The notes: a model not told the origin generated them from the letters alone. DNA of 64,000 nt from Paenibacillus hamazuiensis (GCF_023276405.1 NZ_JALRMO010000001.1:3782001-3846000), one strand, 5' to 3'. Shown: positions 8,610 to 18,139, numbered from the stretch's first letter. A program made the numbers and translations.

Positions 8610-10286
8610 TTATTTTTTAGAGTTCTTTTTCCAGGAGTCGTACGCCTGCTGCTGGATTTCCAAATATTTTTTAATATTCATCTTATCGAGGTTGGCCAGG
8701 TAGTTGTTCCATTCTTTGTCGATATCCAGCGACCCGGTAACGGCTTTCGCAAAAAATTCGTTTCGGTAATCCGCGAGGCCCTTCTCGATCGTAGCAAGCT
8801 CTTCGGACTGCTCATCGGTGAAGAACAGGGGCGGAACGACTTTATTCGGATCGAGCTGATACGGCTCGTAATTTTTCTTGGTTTCGTTGTACAGCACGCT
8901 TTCGAGCGGATTTTTCGGATCGGCGTATTGGCTCAGGCGGAATTCGTTCGTTCTGACGGACGGTCCGGCTTGAGCCCAATGCACGTTCTGAAGTTTGCCG
9001 AACGTCGTCAGCTGCTTCCACTTGGCCTGCTTTCCGTCAAGCCCGAGCTCGCCCTGCGCGGCTTTATCCCACTCCTGCCCGGGACGGCCGATCGTGCTGC
9101 GCAGCACCGCCTCTTCCGACATCAGCAGATCGCCGAGACGGAATGCCGCAGCCGGATTTTTCGCTTTATTCGTAACGACAAATTGCCCTTGAAGAATGTA
9201 GTACGGCTGGAAAGGTGCGGAACGCAGCCCCGTCGGTCCTTTGAGCGGCGGCACCGTCACGTAATCCTTGAACCGCGGAGAGTCGATCGTAATGAAGTTG
9301 CCCTGATTTTGTGCGGGTACGGCGCCGATGATTTCGGCATCCGGATTCATCCCCATCTGCTGCAGTTGGTTCTTGTCCTGAGTGAACGATTGGGGCGCGA
9401 TCAAGCCTTCCTTGTAAAGCTTGTTCAAATATTTAAGGCCATCTTTCCATTCAGGCTGGTTGTACGCCACCTGAATTTTGCCGTCCTTCACCAGCTTGTA
9501 GGTAAAATCTTTCTCGACAAACGCGCTCATAATGAACGGATCGATCTGTGTTTGCACAATCGTCGTGGACGGCGAACCGATCGCCCCGACAAGCGGGATT
9601 TCATCGGCTTTGCCGTTGCCGTTCGGATCTTTTTCCTTAAACGCTTTCAGCACCGTGTAAAATTCGTCGGTTGTCTGAGGGATCGGCAGGCCAAGCTTAT
9701 CCAGCCATGTTTTGTTAATGAACATCTTTTGGCCGTAAGAGCAGTGATAGCACTGGTTGATTTGCGGCAAAGAGTAAATTTTGCCGTCCGGCATCGTCAT
9801 CAAATCTTTGGCATAGGAAACGGCGTCCCACATTTTTTTCGTTTCCACGCCGTATTTCTCGATGTACGGATTGAGCGGAATGAATACGCCGTCTTTTCCG
9901 TAAATCGACTGCTGAACGGGACTGACGCTCATGTTGATCAAAAGATCGGGATAATCTCCGCTCGCGAGCGCCACATTCAATTTCTCCTGAAACGACTTCT
10001 CCGGCGCCACTTCCCATTCCAGATGAATGTTCGTCTTCTCCTCGAGCCATTTCGTAAATTCGTTCGTTGCGAAATTTTCGACGATGCTGGAGCCCTTGAT
10101 CATCACCTTCATCGTGATTTTATCCTTCGTAATCGGAAAGACGCCCGCTTCCGACACTTGATCGGCTCCGACCAGCCCTGCGGCTCCCTTGTCCGATTTG
10201 TCATCGGTTTTTGACCCGGAGCAAGCGCTGACGAGAAGCGCAGCCGCAGTGAGTGCGGACACGGTGACGGCCAATTTCTTTTTCAT
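8610..10286 (-). CDS. Sugar ABC transporter substrate-binding lipoprotein (LplA family)
   Basis: 558 residues. The signal peptide KKKLAVTVSALTAAALLVSAC ends in a lipobox with Cys22, so it is a lipid-anchored extracellular protein. The long body, with ENFATNEFTKWLEEKTNIHLEWE near the start and the late QAYDSWKKNSKK tail, is typical of the LplA/YtcQ group (usually 500-560 residues). It should deliver oligosaccharides to the two permeases encoded directly upstream. No ATPase is encoded in the operon; in this group a shared MsmX-type ATPase elsewhere usually supplies energy. Confidence 0.9.
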   Translation of the reverse strand: MKKKLAVTVSALTAAALLVSACSGSKTDDKSDKGAAGLVGADQVSEAGVFPITKDKITMKVMIKGSSIVENFATNEFTKWLEEKTNIHLEWEVAPEKSFQEKLNVALASGDYPDLLINMSVSPVQQSIYGKDGVFIPLNPYIEKYGVETKKMWDAVSYAKDLMTMPDGKIYSLPQINQCYHCSYGQKMFINKTWLDKLGLPIPQTTDEFYTVLKAFKEKDPNGNGKADEIPLVGAIGSPSTTIVQTQIDPFIMSAFVEKDFTYKLVKDGKIQVAYNQPEWKDGLKYLNKLYKEGLIAPQSFTQDKNQLQQMGMNPDAEIIGAVPAQNQGNFITIDSPRFKDYVTVPPLKGPTGLRSAPFQPYYILQGQFVVTNKAKNPAAAFRLGDLLMSEEAVLRSTIGRPGQEWDKAAQGELGLDGKQAKWKQLTTFGKLQNVHWAQAGPSVRTNEFRLSQYADPKNPLESVLYNETKKNYEPYQLDPNKVVPPLFFTDEQSEELATIEKGLADYRNEFFAKAVTGSLDIDKEWNNYLANLDKMNIKKYLEIQQQAYDSWKKNSKK

Positions 10287-10299
10287 AGGAGACTCCCCT

Positions 10300-11193
10300 T
10301 TATCCTTTTAGTGATCCGATCATCATGCCTTTGACGAAATGCCTTTGTATAAACGGATAAATGATCAAAACCGGTACCGTCGATACGACGATCAGCGAAT
10401 ATTTGAGCAGCTCGCGCAGCCCTTCCCGCGCAGCCGCATCCGCGACGTCGGTAATCATCGAAGCGTCGACCTCGTTTTGCACGAGGATGTCCCTGAGCAC
10501 AAGCTGAAGCGGATACAATTCCTGATGCTTGAGGTACAGCAGCGCATTGAAATACTGGTTCCAATGGCCGACAGCGTAAAACAAAGCGATGACCGCGATG
10601 ATCGGACCCGACAGCGGAAGCACGATTTTTCGCAAAAACGTCCAGTCGTCGCAGCCGTCCATTTGCGCCGCTTCGAGCAGCTCATCCGGGATCGTCGTTT
10701 GAAAGTACGTCCGGGTGATGATCATGTTCCACACCGCGATCGCTCCGGGAATGATCAGCGACCACCGCGTATCGATCATGCCCAGCTGCTTGACGATGAG
10801 GTAAGACGGAATGAGGCCGCCGGAAAACATCATCGTGAACACGAACAGCGCCATGACGGCATTGCGCGGCATAAAATCTTTGCGTGAAAGCGGATACGCC
10901 GCCATCAGCGTGAACACGACGTTAATCGCCGTGCCGACGATCATGTAAAACAGCGAATTCAGGAAGCTGGATACGATCAGCTTGTGCTTGAACACCGCAT
11001 CGTAACCGGCTAACGAAGGCTCCACCGGAAACAGCCAAACACGCCCGGACACCACCGCAGCCGAGGAACTGAAGGAGGCGCTTACGATATAGATGAGCGG
11101 ATATAAAATCGTTATCGCGAATATGAACAAAATGACGTGATTGACGATGTTAAACAGTCTGTCGTCGCCCGATTCTTTAATGGTGCTGCTCAC
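10300..11193 (-). CDS. Carbohydrate ABC transporter permease (LplC/YtcP type)
   Basis: 297 residues with about six hydrophobic segments, starting FNIVNHVILFIFAITILYPL. The cytoplasmic coupling loop is visible as ELLEAAQMDGCDDWTFLRKI followed by VLPLSGPIIAV, the EAA motif of MalG-like permeases. The C terminus PFIQRHFVKGMMIGSLKG is characteristic of the YtcP group. It pairs with the LplB-type permease encoded 16 bases upstream and serves the lipoprotein encoded 13 bases downstream. Confidence 0.92.
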   Translation of the reverse strand: MSSTIKESGDDRLFNIVNHVILFIFAITILYPLIYIVSASFSSSAAVVSGRVWLFPVEPSLAGYDAVFKHKLIVSSFLNSLFYMIVGTAINVVFTLMAAYPLSRKDFMPRNAVMALFVFTMMFSGGLIPSYLIVKQLGMIDTRWSLIIPGAIAVWNMIITRTYFQTTIPDELLEAAQMDGCDDWTFLRKIVLPLSGPIIAVIALFYAVGHWNQYFNALLYLKHQELYPLQLVLRDILVQNEVDASMITDVADAAAREGLRELLKYSLIVVSTVPVLIIYPFIQRHFVKGMMIGSLKG

Positions 11194-11209
11194 GAAAGCT
11201 CCCCTCCTT

Positions 11210-12184
11210 TTACCATAAGCTGGTTTGTCCGACTTTTTTGGCGATGCGGTTGACCGTTACGAGCAGGATCAGGTTGATGACGGACTTGAACAATCCGATC
11301 GCCGCCGAGTAAGAATAGTTGATTGCCGTCGATGCGAGGCCCACCTTGTATACATAAGTATCGATGACCTCGGACGAGCTCATGTTCAGCGGGTTTTGCA
11401 TCAGCAAAATTTTCTCGAAGCCGATGTCCAGGACGTGCCCTGTATTCATGATAAGCAAAATGATCGCCACGGGTATGATGCTGGGCAAATCGATATGCCA
11501 CATTCTGCGCAGCTTGTTGGCACCATCCATAACCGCCGCTTCATGCAGCGACGGATCGACGGAGGCCAGGGCCGCCAAGTAAACGATGCAGGAAAATCCG
11601 ACGTTCTGCCATATACCCGACCAAACGAAAATGTGTGAAAACCATCCGGGCTCTCCCATAAAATTGATCGGGCTGAAACCGAGCGCTTTCAGAATCGTAT
11701 TGATCAGGCCGACCCGCGGGTCAAGCAGCTGCACGATAATTCCGACCATAACGACGACGGAAATAAAATGCGGCGCATAGGTGATCATTTGCACCGATTT
11801 TTTAAACGAAGCGGACTTCACGAAGTTCAGGCATAAAGCAAGAATGATCGGGAACGGAAACCCGGCGATCAGACTGTAGAAGCTCACGAGCAGCGTGTTC
11901 TTCATAATCCGAACGAATTCGTATGAGTTGAAAAACCGGATAAAATGCTTGAGACCGACCCAATCGCTGCCCCAGACGCCCTTGGTCGGGACGTAGTTTT
12001 TGAAAGCGATGAGCGCACCGTACATCGGCACGTACTTGAAAACGGCCAGGTAGATGAGCGGCAGCAGCATAAGGATGTAGAGCTGCCATCGCTCCGCGAA
12101 GTTTCTTTTCAACCGGACGGCCAGTCCGGATTTGCGTCGGTCTGTACGCGAAACGGCTTCGGGACGGCTTGCTGTAACCTCCAT
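11210..12184 (-). CDS. Carbohydrate ABC transporter permease (LplB type)
   Basis: About 324 residues. The N terminus contains WQLYILMLLPLIYLAVFKYV and PMYGALIAFKNY, the signature of LplB/YteP permeases; the coupling loop is HEAAVMDGANKLRRMWHIDL. The start MEVTASRPE is chosen over an upstream extension because AAGGAGG sits seven bases before it. It is the first transport gene after the sensor kinase, separated by about 300 bases, which suggests a separate promoter responding to the two-component pair. Confidence 0.92.
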   Translation of the reverse strand: MEVTASRPEAVSRTDRRKSGLAVRLKRNFAERWQLYILMLLPLIYLAVFKYVPMYGALIAFKNYVPTKGVWGSDWVGLKHFIRFFNSYEFVRIMKNTLLVSFYSLIAGFPFPIILALCLNFVKSASFKKSVQMITYAPHFISVVVMVGIIVQLLDPRVGLINTILKALGFSPINFMGEPGWFSHIFVWSGIWQNVGFSCIVYLAALASVDPSLHEAAVMDGANKLRRMWHIDLPSIIPVAIILLIMNTGHVLDIGFEKILLMQNPLNMSSSEVIDTYVYKVGLASTAINYSYSAAIGLFKSVINLILLVTVNRIAKKVGQTSLW

Positions 12185-12487
12185 GATGACCTCCTTTTCA
12201 TGTATGGCTTGACGGTATGACGGCATGCCTTCCGTACTGTGATGAATAATCCCGCTCCGTACCGGATTGCGCTTCCGATCGCTCCTCAGCCCCACAAAGT
12301 GAAGAATGCCTTCGCTGCTTAATCCGATTACTTTGCGGGGACCCCCTAGGAATGGCTGTTGCGCCGTTCGGCGGTGGAAATCCGTTCTCAAAGGCGACCG
12401 CTAACGCTTCTAACAGCACAATTCCGTCCACTTCGCTTAATTCACCACGCTTCAAGAATACAACGCGTCCCAAGGCCGATCATTGCG
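12185..12487. other. Intergenic region before the ABC operon
   Basis: About 300 bases between the sensor kinase gene and the permease gene. A promoter activated by the YesN-type regulator is expected here, but I find no clear direct-repeat operator. A reading frame spanning 12198-12473 has no ribosome binding site and low-complexity composition, so I do not call a gene. Confidence 0.4.
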
Positions 12488-14299
12488 CTATTTTACTTCA
12501 ACATGACTTTTTTTGTGTTTTTTCGCCGGCATTCGAATCGTAATTCGCGTACCTTGCCCATGAATGCTGTCGATCGATAGACCGTACTGCTCGCCGAATA
12601 CCATTTGAATGCGGTTATGTACATTGCCGAGGCCGATGCTGCCGCCGGCGGCATGCTGCTCCTGCTTGCCGCGCTGTTCCTCGTTCAGACGTTCCCGCAC
12701 CCGCTGCAGCGTCTGAGGATGCATGCCGCAGCCGTTGTCCTCCACCGTGATGCAGAAATTATCGTTGTCCTCCCAGGCATCGATCACGATCGTATGACGA
12801 TTTTCAATGCCGTACGGAAAGGCATGCTTGAAAATATTCTCGACCAGCGGCTGAAGCGTCAACCGGACCATATGGTGCAGCAGCAGCTCGGGCGGAATGC
12901 GGACGTCGATCTCAAACTCGCGCTGGATCCGGTACTTCATGATCCCCATAAAATAAAGCACGTGCTTCAGCTCGTTCGCCACCGTAATCTCCTCCAGATC
13001 GGTGCGGATCGAATAACGCAGCATATACGAAAGCGATCGGACGATGTCCTTGATTTCGCTCGATTTTTGCACGACGGCGTAGCAGATGATGATTTCCAGC
13101 GTGTTGTACAGAAAATGCGGATTGATCTGCAGCTGCAGCGACTGAAATTCCGCAATTTGCCGCTTCAGCAGGTTGTCCTGATTGCGCAGCTCCGTCTCAT
13201 AGACCCGATCCACAAGCTCCTCCAGCCGGCCCACCATTGTGTTATAGCTGGAAATAAGCCGATCCATCTCATCCCGCGTCCCCGTCAAGGGCACCTTGGT
13301 CCAGATCCCTTTTTCCGTCTGCCGCATGCCTCCCTCGAGCAGGCGTACCGGACGTACGATCGAACGGCCGAACCGGAAGGCGAGATACAAAGCGACGATC
13401 AGCGTGGCGAGCCCGACATAAATGGTCGTCTGCCGCAGGTTCGAAATCGGCTTTCTTTGCTCGCTGACGGACATGCTGGCGACAAGCGTCCAACCGGAGT
13501 AGTCGGATTTGCGCGCGAAAAAAATACGCCCGTTTTCGTCAGGCATCTCGAACACCCGGTCCTTGTTTTGCTGCACCGTTTCGAACTGCCGTCCGTCGAG
13601 CTGCATGCCGATTCGTTCCGGGTCCGGGTGATACAAAATTTTGCCCCGATCGTTGACGATGAAAAAATAACCGGACTCGCCGAGCCGGATGCCCTTCCAC
13701 AGCGTCGTCAGCTCGCCGATGCGCAGCTCGAAGCCCATAATGCCCTTGTAGACACGCGATGTCTGCCGGTCGGACAGCTTGCGCGCGAGCGTCAAATGCC
13801 CGTCCAGAAACCCGGAATCCTGAATCGTGAGCTGACCGTCCTCGCGAGTATCTTCCTTCAGCAAATCGATGTATTCCTGAAAGCCTTTATAGTTAAAATT
13901 AGCGATATGCAGGTTGAAATCGGACGCCTGGAACCCGTTATAGCCGATGAGATAGACCATCGAAATTTCCGGGTTGTTGATCAGCACCGGCTGAAACACC
14001 TGCTGCTTAATGAGATTGGCGGAAGTTAAAAAATCCGAAGGCGATTTCGGGCTTGAATCGAGCGCCTCCTTCAGCAAAGGGGAGGTCAAAATCGAGACGG
14101 TCGCCCGCTCGCAGTTTTTCAAGTACAAATCGGTTTGATGCAGCACGTTGTCGACGATTTGTGTCAGCAGCCCCTGGTACTGGTCCTCCAGCTCGCGCGT
14201 GGAGCGCCAGTACCCGGAAATGCCGACCGTCACTAAAGTCAGAACGATAATAATAACAAAATACAAGTAAACGCGGGTAGCGAGTTTATGCTTCATCAT
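12488..14299 (-). CDS. Membrane sensor histidine kinase, YesM/LytS type
   Basis: 603 residues. Order: transmembrane segment (about residues 10-30), extracellular Cache-like sensor (to about 285), second transmembrane segment (about 290-310), HAMP (RPVRLLEGGMRQ), then the short-type kinase core with QINPHFLYNTLE (phosphoacceptor His395) and an ATPase domain with NCITVEDNG-type N and G boxes. This group senses extracellular glycans or the loaded binding protein and signals to an AraC-type response regulator. Its ATG overlaps the regulator's TGA (ATGA), so the pair is translationally coupled. Confidence 0.92.
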   Translation of the reverse strand: MMKHKLATRVYLYFVIIIVLTLVTVGISGYWRSTRELEDQYQGLLTQIVDNVLHQTDLYLKNCERATVSILTSPLLKEALDSSPKSPSDFLTSANLIKQQVFQPVLINNPEISMVYLIGYNGFQASDFNLHIANFNYKGFQEYIDLLKEDTREDGQLTIQDSGFLDGHLTLARKLSDRQTSRVYKGIMGFELRIGELTTLWKGIRLGESGYFFIVNDRGKILYHPDPERIGMQLDGRQFETVQQNKDRVFEMPDENGRIFFARKSDYSGWTLVASMSVSEQRKPISNLRQTTIYVGLATLIVALYLAFRFGRSIVRPVRLLEGGMRQTEKGIWTKVPLTGTRDEMDRLISSYNTMVGRLEELVDRVYETELRNQDNLLKRQIAEFQSLQLQINPHFLYNTLEIIICYAVVQKSSEIKDIVRSLSYMLRYSIRTDLEEITVANELKHVLYFMGIMKYRIQREFEIDVRIPPELLLHHMVRLTLQPLVENIFKHAFPYGIENRHTIVIDAWEDNDNFCITVEDNGCGMHPQTLQRVRERLNEEQRGKQEQHAAGGSIGLGNVHNRIQMVFGEQYGLSIDSIHGQGTRITIRMPAKKHKKSHVEVK

Positions 14300-15321
14300 T
14301 TAATCCCCAGCTGCTGGCGGTATTCGGTCGGCGATATGCCGGTCGCTTTTTTGAAAACGCGCGAAAAATGCGGATAGCTGTCGTAACCGACCTTCGCGAC
14401 GATATCGATAATTTTGATATGCGGGATGGCGAGCAGCTGCTTCGCCTTCTCGATCCGTTTGCGCAGCCGGTATTGAACGAACGTTTCGTTCGTCATTTTT
14501 TTGAAATAAAAGCTGAAGTAATTCGGCGTAATGCCGAGCTTTTCGGCGACCGCTTCGAGCGTCAAATCCTCGCTCAGATGGGCGTCGATATATTCGAGCG
14601 ACGCTTCCAACGCATTGATCTGGTTGCCGCCCCTCACTTCGAGCAGCCTCACCATCCAGTCGCGGATATGCCGCTGCATCATCTCGTAAGGCGAGCCAGC
14701 GGCCAGCTTGCGGACCGCTTCGTTGGGCAAAACTGCGTCAAAGTGATAGACGCCGCGCGCGTTCAGTTTTTTGGCCAGCAGCGCGAGCCCGTCCTTTACC
14801 ATTTGCTGTTGAAATGCGGTATCCGCAGCTTGTCCGAACAGCTCCGAGCCGCCCTGCGCCAGCAGATCTTCAAGGCGCCCGCTGCTCGCCGTCCAGATCG
14901 CTTCCTCCAAGTTGTCCAGCCATTCTTCAAACCGCGAAAACGAAACCGTGGCTCCTCGCGTTTCCTCCAGCACCTTCTCCAGCGCAGGGTACAGCTCGAT
15001 TTCGGTGACCGGCTTGAGCAGGTACTCTCTTACTCCGTAGGACATGCATTTTTGCGCATATGTAAAATCGTTGTAGCCGGACAGCACAACGACCTTGGTC
15101 GGCAGCTTGCGCTCGTAGATATGGCGGCTTAGCTCCAGGCCGTCCAGACGCGGCATGCAAATGTCGGTCAGCACGATTTCCGGCGGATCGCTCAGAATGG
15201 CCGTAAGCGCAGCTTCGCCGTCCGTAAAGGATCGGACCGCGTCAAACCGGCCGTATTCCTCCGCCATGGCGGACAGGCCGATGCAAATCATCGGTTCGTC
15301 GTCGACGATGAATAGCTTCAA
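14296..15321 (-). CDS. AraC-type response regulator, YesN family
   Basis: 341 residues. The receiver domain begins MKLFIVDDEPMICIGL with phosphoacceptor Asp53 (LTDICMPRLDGLE) and Lys103 (YLLKPV). The C-terminal part holds two helix-turn-helix units: YIDAHLSEDLTLEAVAEKLG with PNYFSFYFKK, then the AraC signature VGYDSYPHFSRVFKKATGIS and PTEYR. It likely activates the ABC and hydrolase genes downstream after phosphorylation by the adjacent kinase. It is the first gene of the locus and has a repeat-rich region upstream. Confidence 0.93.
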   Translation of the reverse strand: MKLFIVDDEPMICIGLSAMAEEYGRFDAVRSFTDGEAALTAILSDPPEIVLTDICMPRLDGLELSRHIYERKLPTKVVVLSGYNDFTYAQKCMSYGVREYLLKPVTEIELYPALEKVLEETRGATVSFSRFEEWLDNLEEAIWTASSGRLEDLLAQGGSELFGQAADTAFQQQMVKDGLALLAKKLNARGVYHFDAVLPNEAVRKLAAGSPYEMMQRHIRDWMVRLLEVRGGNQINALEASLEYIDAHLSEDLTLEAVAEKLGITPNYFSFYFKKMTNETFVQYRLRKRIEKAKQLLAIPHIKIIDIVAKVGYDSYPHFSRVFKKATGISPTEYRQQLGIK

Positions 15322-15328
15322 TTTTTAC

Positions 15329-15493
15329 TCCCCCCTAAATCAGGATGCCCCCCTAAATCCCCCCACCGGGGGGACCCCAGGCGCTCGGGCGCCCTGGACC
15401 CGCCCGCAGTGAGGAACTGCTCGCTGCTAGTTCGCGTTTGTCCGGCATCGATTTTTTGCTTTCAGGCAAAAAATTGGATGCCGGACACGCTCT
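15329..15493 (+). repeat. Dispersed hairpin-rich intergenic repeat, copy R1
   Basis: Order: a C-run and G-run pair (CCCCCCACCGGGGGG), a GC hairpin CCAGGCGCTCGGGCGCCCTGG, a spacer ending CTAGTTCGCGTTTG, then hairpin A (15440-15486) in which GTCCGGCATC pairs with GATGCCGGAC and ATTTTTTGC with GCAAAAAAT. The same order recurs at 31605-31880 and, inverted, at 38156-38400. The region also forms the upstream flank of the response regulator gene. Confidence 0.9.
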
Positions 15494-16075
15494 ACTTTTG
15501 GTGCGGTGCTGTTCGGAGTTGCTGCGTGCCTCGGGCTCGCGATTGGCGCCATGCGCTTTGCTGACGCAAATCGGCATGCCGCCTCGCTTTACTTTTGGTG
15601 CGGTGCTGTTCGGAGTTGCTGCGTGCCTCGGGCTCGCGGTTGGCGCCATGCGCTTTGCTGACGCAAATCGACATGCCGCCTCGCTTTACTTTTGGTGCGG
15701 TGCCGTTGGAGTTGCTGCGTGCCTCGGGCTCGCGGCTGGCGCCATGCGCTTTGCTGACGCAAATCGGCATGCCGCCTCGCTTTACTTTTGGTGCGGTGCC
15801 GTTGGAGTTGCTGCGTGCCTCGGGCTCGCGGTTGGCGCTATGCGCTTTGCTGACGCAAATCGGCATGCCGCCTCGCTTTACTTTTGGTGCGGTGCCGTTG
15901 GGGTTGCTGCGTGCCTCGGGCTCGCGATTGACGGCATACGCTTTGCTGACGCAAATCGGCATGCCGCCTCGCTTTACTTTTGGTGCGGTGCCGTTGGAGT
16001 CGCTGCGTGCCTCGGGCTCGCGGTTGGCGCCATGCGCTTTGCTGACGCAAATCGGCATGCCGCCTCGCTTTACTT
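15494..16075 (+). repeat. Tandem array of six 96-97 bp hairpin modules
   Basis: The phrase ACTTTTGGTGCGGTGC recurs at 15494, 15591, 15688, 15784, 15880 and 15976, with a terminal remnant at 16072. Each unit contains GTGCCTCGGGCTCGCG and an imperfect hairpin with the loop TGAC (for example GCGCTTTGC-TGAC-GCAAATCGG). Because 96 is a multiple of three, long frames stay open on both strands; they lack ribosome binding sites, and I treat them as artefacts. The unit matches the second module of copies R2 and R3. Confidence 0.95.
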
Positions 16076-16140
16076 TTCGCACGAAAGTTTAAAAGTAAAC
16101 ATATTATATTACAATGCAAACGTGAACATGCAACATGAAA

Positions 16141-16172
16141 CAAAAGCAGGCTATTCCGGCAACCTGCTTTTT
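16141..16172 (-). terminator. Rho-independent terminator after the GH88 gene
   Basis: On the minus strand AAAAGCAGG pairs with CCTGCTTTT around a 12-base loop, ending in a T-rich tail, immediately after the GH88 stop codon. Confidence 0.75.
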
Positions 16173-16179
16173 GTCAAGA

Positions 16180-17325
16180 TTAAAACATATGGCAATTCCA
16201 GCCTTTCAGCTTGGAGACCGCTTCCACGTAGTAGTAATCGCCGTAAATCAGCGATACGTCGATATTGGCGCCGCGCGGCAAATGGCCGGTGCCGTGCAGC
16301 AAAATCGCCTCATGCTCCGGAGTATCCCAGGTGGCGTAGCGGTCGGTCAGCGACGCGATCATGCGCTCGGCGGCCTGCAAATAGAGACCGGATTGCCCGG
16401 CCGGGACGTATTTGGAAATATCGATCAGGCCGGATGCCGCGATCGCCGCCGCCGAGCTGTCGCGGGGCGCCCCGCTGCGGTTGTCGACGCGGAAGTCCCA
16501 CAGCGGGACGAAGTCGTCCTCCACGCTCGCGATAAAGAAGTGGGCGACGCGTTTCGCCGCGTCCAAATAACGCTGTTGTCCGCTCAGGCGGTACATCGCG
16601 GAGAAGCCGTACAGCGCCCAAGCGTTGCCGCGGCTCCAGGCCGAATCCGGTGCGAATCCTTGTCCGCCGAGGGCGTGCAAAAACTCCCCGGTTTCCGGAT
16701 CGAAGCAGCAGATGTGCCGGGTCGAACCGTCGTCGCGGACAAAGTTCGCCAGCGCCGTATCGGCATGTGCGACCGCAATATGCTTGAACCGCGGATCTCC
16801 CAGCTCGCCGGAGGCCCACATGAGGAGCGGCAGGTTCATCATGCAGTCGATGATCGCCCAGCCGTCGTTCCCTTCATGCCAGGCACCCTTGACGTTGTTC
16901 CATGCGCGGATGAACCGGCCGGCCAAATTAAATCGCCCCGCGAGGAAATTGGCCGCCTCAAGGCCGATTCTTTTCGCATCCGCATCCCCGGTCAGCCTGT
17001 ATTTGACGATTGCTGTAGGGAGAAATTGGAAGCCAACGTCGTGATGAAAGTTGGACGGCCTTACGAAGTTTTCCTCCAGCTTGCGGTCCCAGTCCCACGC
17101 GGCCTCCTTGTAGCGCTCTTTCCCGGTCATCTCGTACATCAGCCATAAAATGCCGGGCCAAAAACCGGACGTCCACGCATCGGTCGGGTTATCGTCATAT
17201 ACCCCGTCCGCTTTGGCGACATGCGGGCTTTTGCCGCCCATTTGATCGATCATGCGGTCCGTTTTTTGCTCCAGCTTGTTCCAGAGCTCGTCCAGACTTG
17301 CAAAACGCTGCGATTGAAACGCCAT
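16180..17325 (-). CDS. GH88 unsaturated glucuronyl/galacturonyl hydrolase
   Basis: About 381 residues in an (alpha/alpha)6 fold. Family features: DDNPTDAWTSGFWPGILWLM, the NDGWAIIDCMMNLPLL segment supplying a candidate catalytic Asp, and SAWSRGNAWALYGFSAMYR. GH88 enzymes hydrate the 4,5-unsaturated uronic acid at the non-reducing end left by polysaccharide lyases, releasing it for the Kdu/Kdg pathway. No signal peptide, so cytoplasmic. The start MAFQSQRF has AAAGGAG upstream; a longer frame overlapping the dehydrogenase is a shadow. It follows a KduD-like gene, consistent with unsaturated uronate use. Confidence 0.9.
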   Translation of the reverse strand: MAFQSQRFASLDELWNKLEQKTDRMIDQMGGKSPHVAKADGVYDDNPTDAWTSGFWPGILWLMYEMTGKERYKEAAWDWDRKLEENFVRPSNFHHDVGFQFLPTAIVKYRLTGDADAKRIGLEAANFLAGRFNLAGRFIRAWNNVKGAWHEGNDGWAIIDCMMNLPLLMWASGELGDPRFKHIAVAHADTALANFVRDDGSTRHICCFDPETGEFLHALGGQGFAPDSAWSRGNAWALYGFSAMYRLSGQQRYLDAAKRVAHFFIASVEDDFVPLWDFRVDNRSGAPRDSSAAAIAASGLIDISKYVPAGQSGLYLQAAERMIASLTDRYATWDTPEHEAILLHGTGHLPRGANIDVSLIYGDYYYVEAVSKLKGWNCHMF

Positions 17326-17348
17326 GCTCCCATCTCCTTTAACAATTG

Positions 17349-18110
17349 TTATCTGCCCATCCAGCCGCCGTCGATGCCGAATAATGAGCCATGCACGTAA
17401 TTGGAAGCGGCGGACGCCAAGTATACCGCGCATCCTTTGAAATCGTCCGGCGTCCCCCAGCGTCCCGCCGGAATGCGGACCAATATTTGCTGGCTGCGCA
17501 CCGGATCCTGCATCAGCGCCGTATTCATATCGGTCGCGATGTATCCGGGCACGATCGCATTGACGTTCACATTGTGCTGCGCCCATTCGTTCGCAAGCGC
17601 TTTCGTCAGCTGCGCGACTCCGCCTTTGGCTGCGGCATAAGCGGGAACCGTAATGCCGCCTTGATAGGAAAGCAGCGACGCGACGTTGATGATCTTGCCT
17701 TGTTTGCGCTCCACCATGTGCCTTCCGGCTTCCTGGCACAGAAGCCAGACGCTCTTCAGGTTGACCTGAATCACATCGTCCCAATCCGCTTCAGGGAAAT
17801 CGACCGCCGGCGATCTTCTTTGAATCCCTGCGCAGTTGACGAGAATGTCGAGCTTGCCGAAATGAGCGATCGCCGCCGGGACTGCGGCCTTCACCTGCAT
17901 GCTGTTTTCCATATCGCAGGGGACGATCACGCACTTTCGGCCGAGCCCGCGAATCTCCTCCTGCAATTCCGTCTGCTCCGGCGAGCGCTGGAGCAGCGCT
18001 ATGTCCGCCCCCGCCTCGGCCAAAGCAATCGCTATCGCCCGGCCGATGCCCCGGGACGCTCCGGTGACGGCGGCCGTTCTGCCGTCCAGTTTAAATAAAT
18101 CCAGAATCAT
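17349..18110 (-). CDS. kduD: 2-dehydro-3-deoxy-D-gluconate 5-dehydrogenase-like SDR (KduD)
   Basis: 253 residues, the usual KduD length. Short-chain dehydrogenase motifs: TGASRGIG for NAD(P), NCAGIQRR, catalytic Ser in VASLLSYQGG, and Tyr-x-x-x-Lys in YAAAKGG. The C-terminal IPAGRWGTPDDFKGCAVYLA and DGGWMGR closely resemble KduD. KduD interconverts 2,5-diketo-3-deoxygluconate and 2-keto-3-deoxygluconate after isomerisation of unsaturated uronate. The start has AAAGGAG seven bases upstream. Its place directly before the GH88 gene strongly supports the assignment. Confidence 0.85.
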   Translation of the reverse strand: MILDLFKLDGRTAAVTGASRGIGRAIAIALAEAGADIALLQRSPEQTELQEEIRGLGRKCVIVPCDMENSMQVKAAVPAAIAHFGKLDILVNCAGIQRRSPAVDFPEADWDDVIQVNLKSVWLLCQEAGRHMVERKQGKIINVASLLSYQGGITVPAYAAAKGGVAQLTKALANEWAQHNVNVNAIVPGYIATDMNTALMQDPVRSQQILVRIPAGRWGTPDDFKGCAVYLASAASNYVHGSLFGIDGGWMGR

Positions 18111-18139
18111 GACAATCTCCTTTCGCGCCGCAAGATTAA

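Noticed and set aside
12198-12473. Small gene of 91 codons before the ABC operon
   Set aside because: No start signal, no recognisable motif and composition unlike neighbouring genes.
15494-16075. CRISPR array
   Set aside because: Units are contiguous near-identical copies without unique spacers, and no cas genes are nearby.
15492-16082. Minus-strand frame of 196 codons across the same array
   Set aside because: Same periodic artefact; the protein is a low-complexity repeat of one 32-residue unit without start signals.
15438-16535. Long plus-strand reading frame of 365 codons across the repeat array
   Set aside because: It is held open only by the 96-base period, has no ribosome binding site, and overlaps the well-supported GH88 gene.
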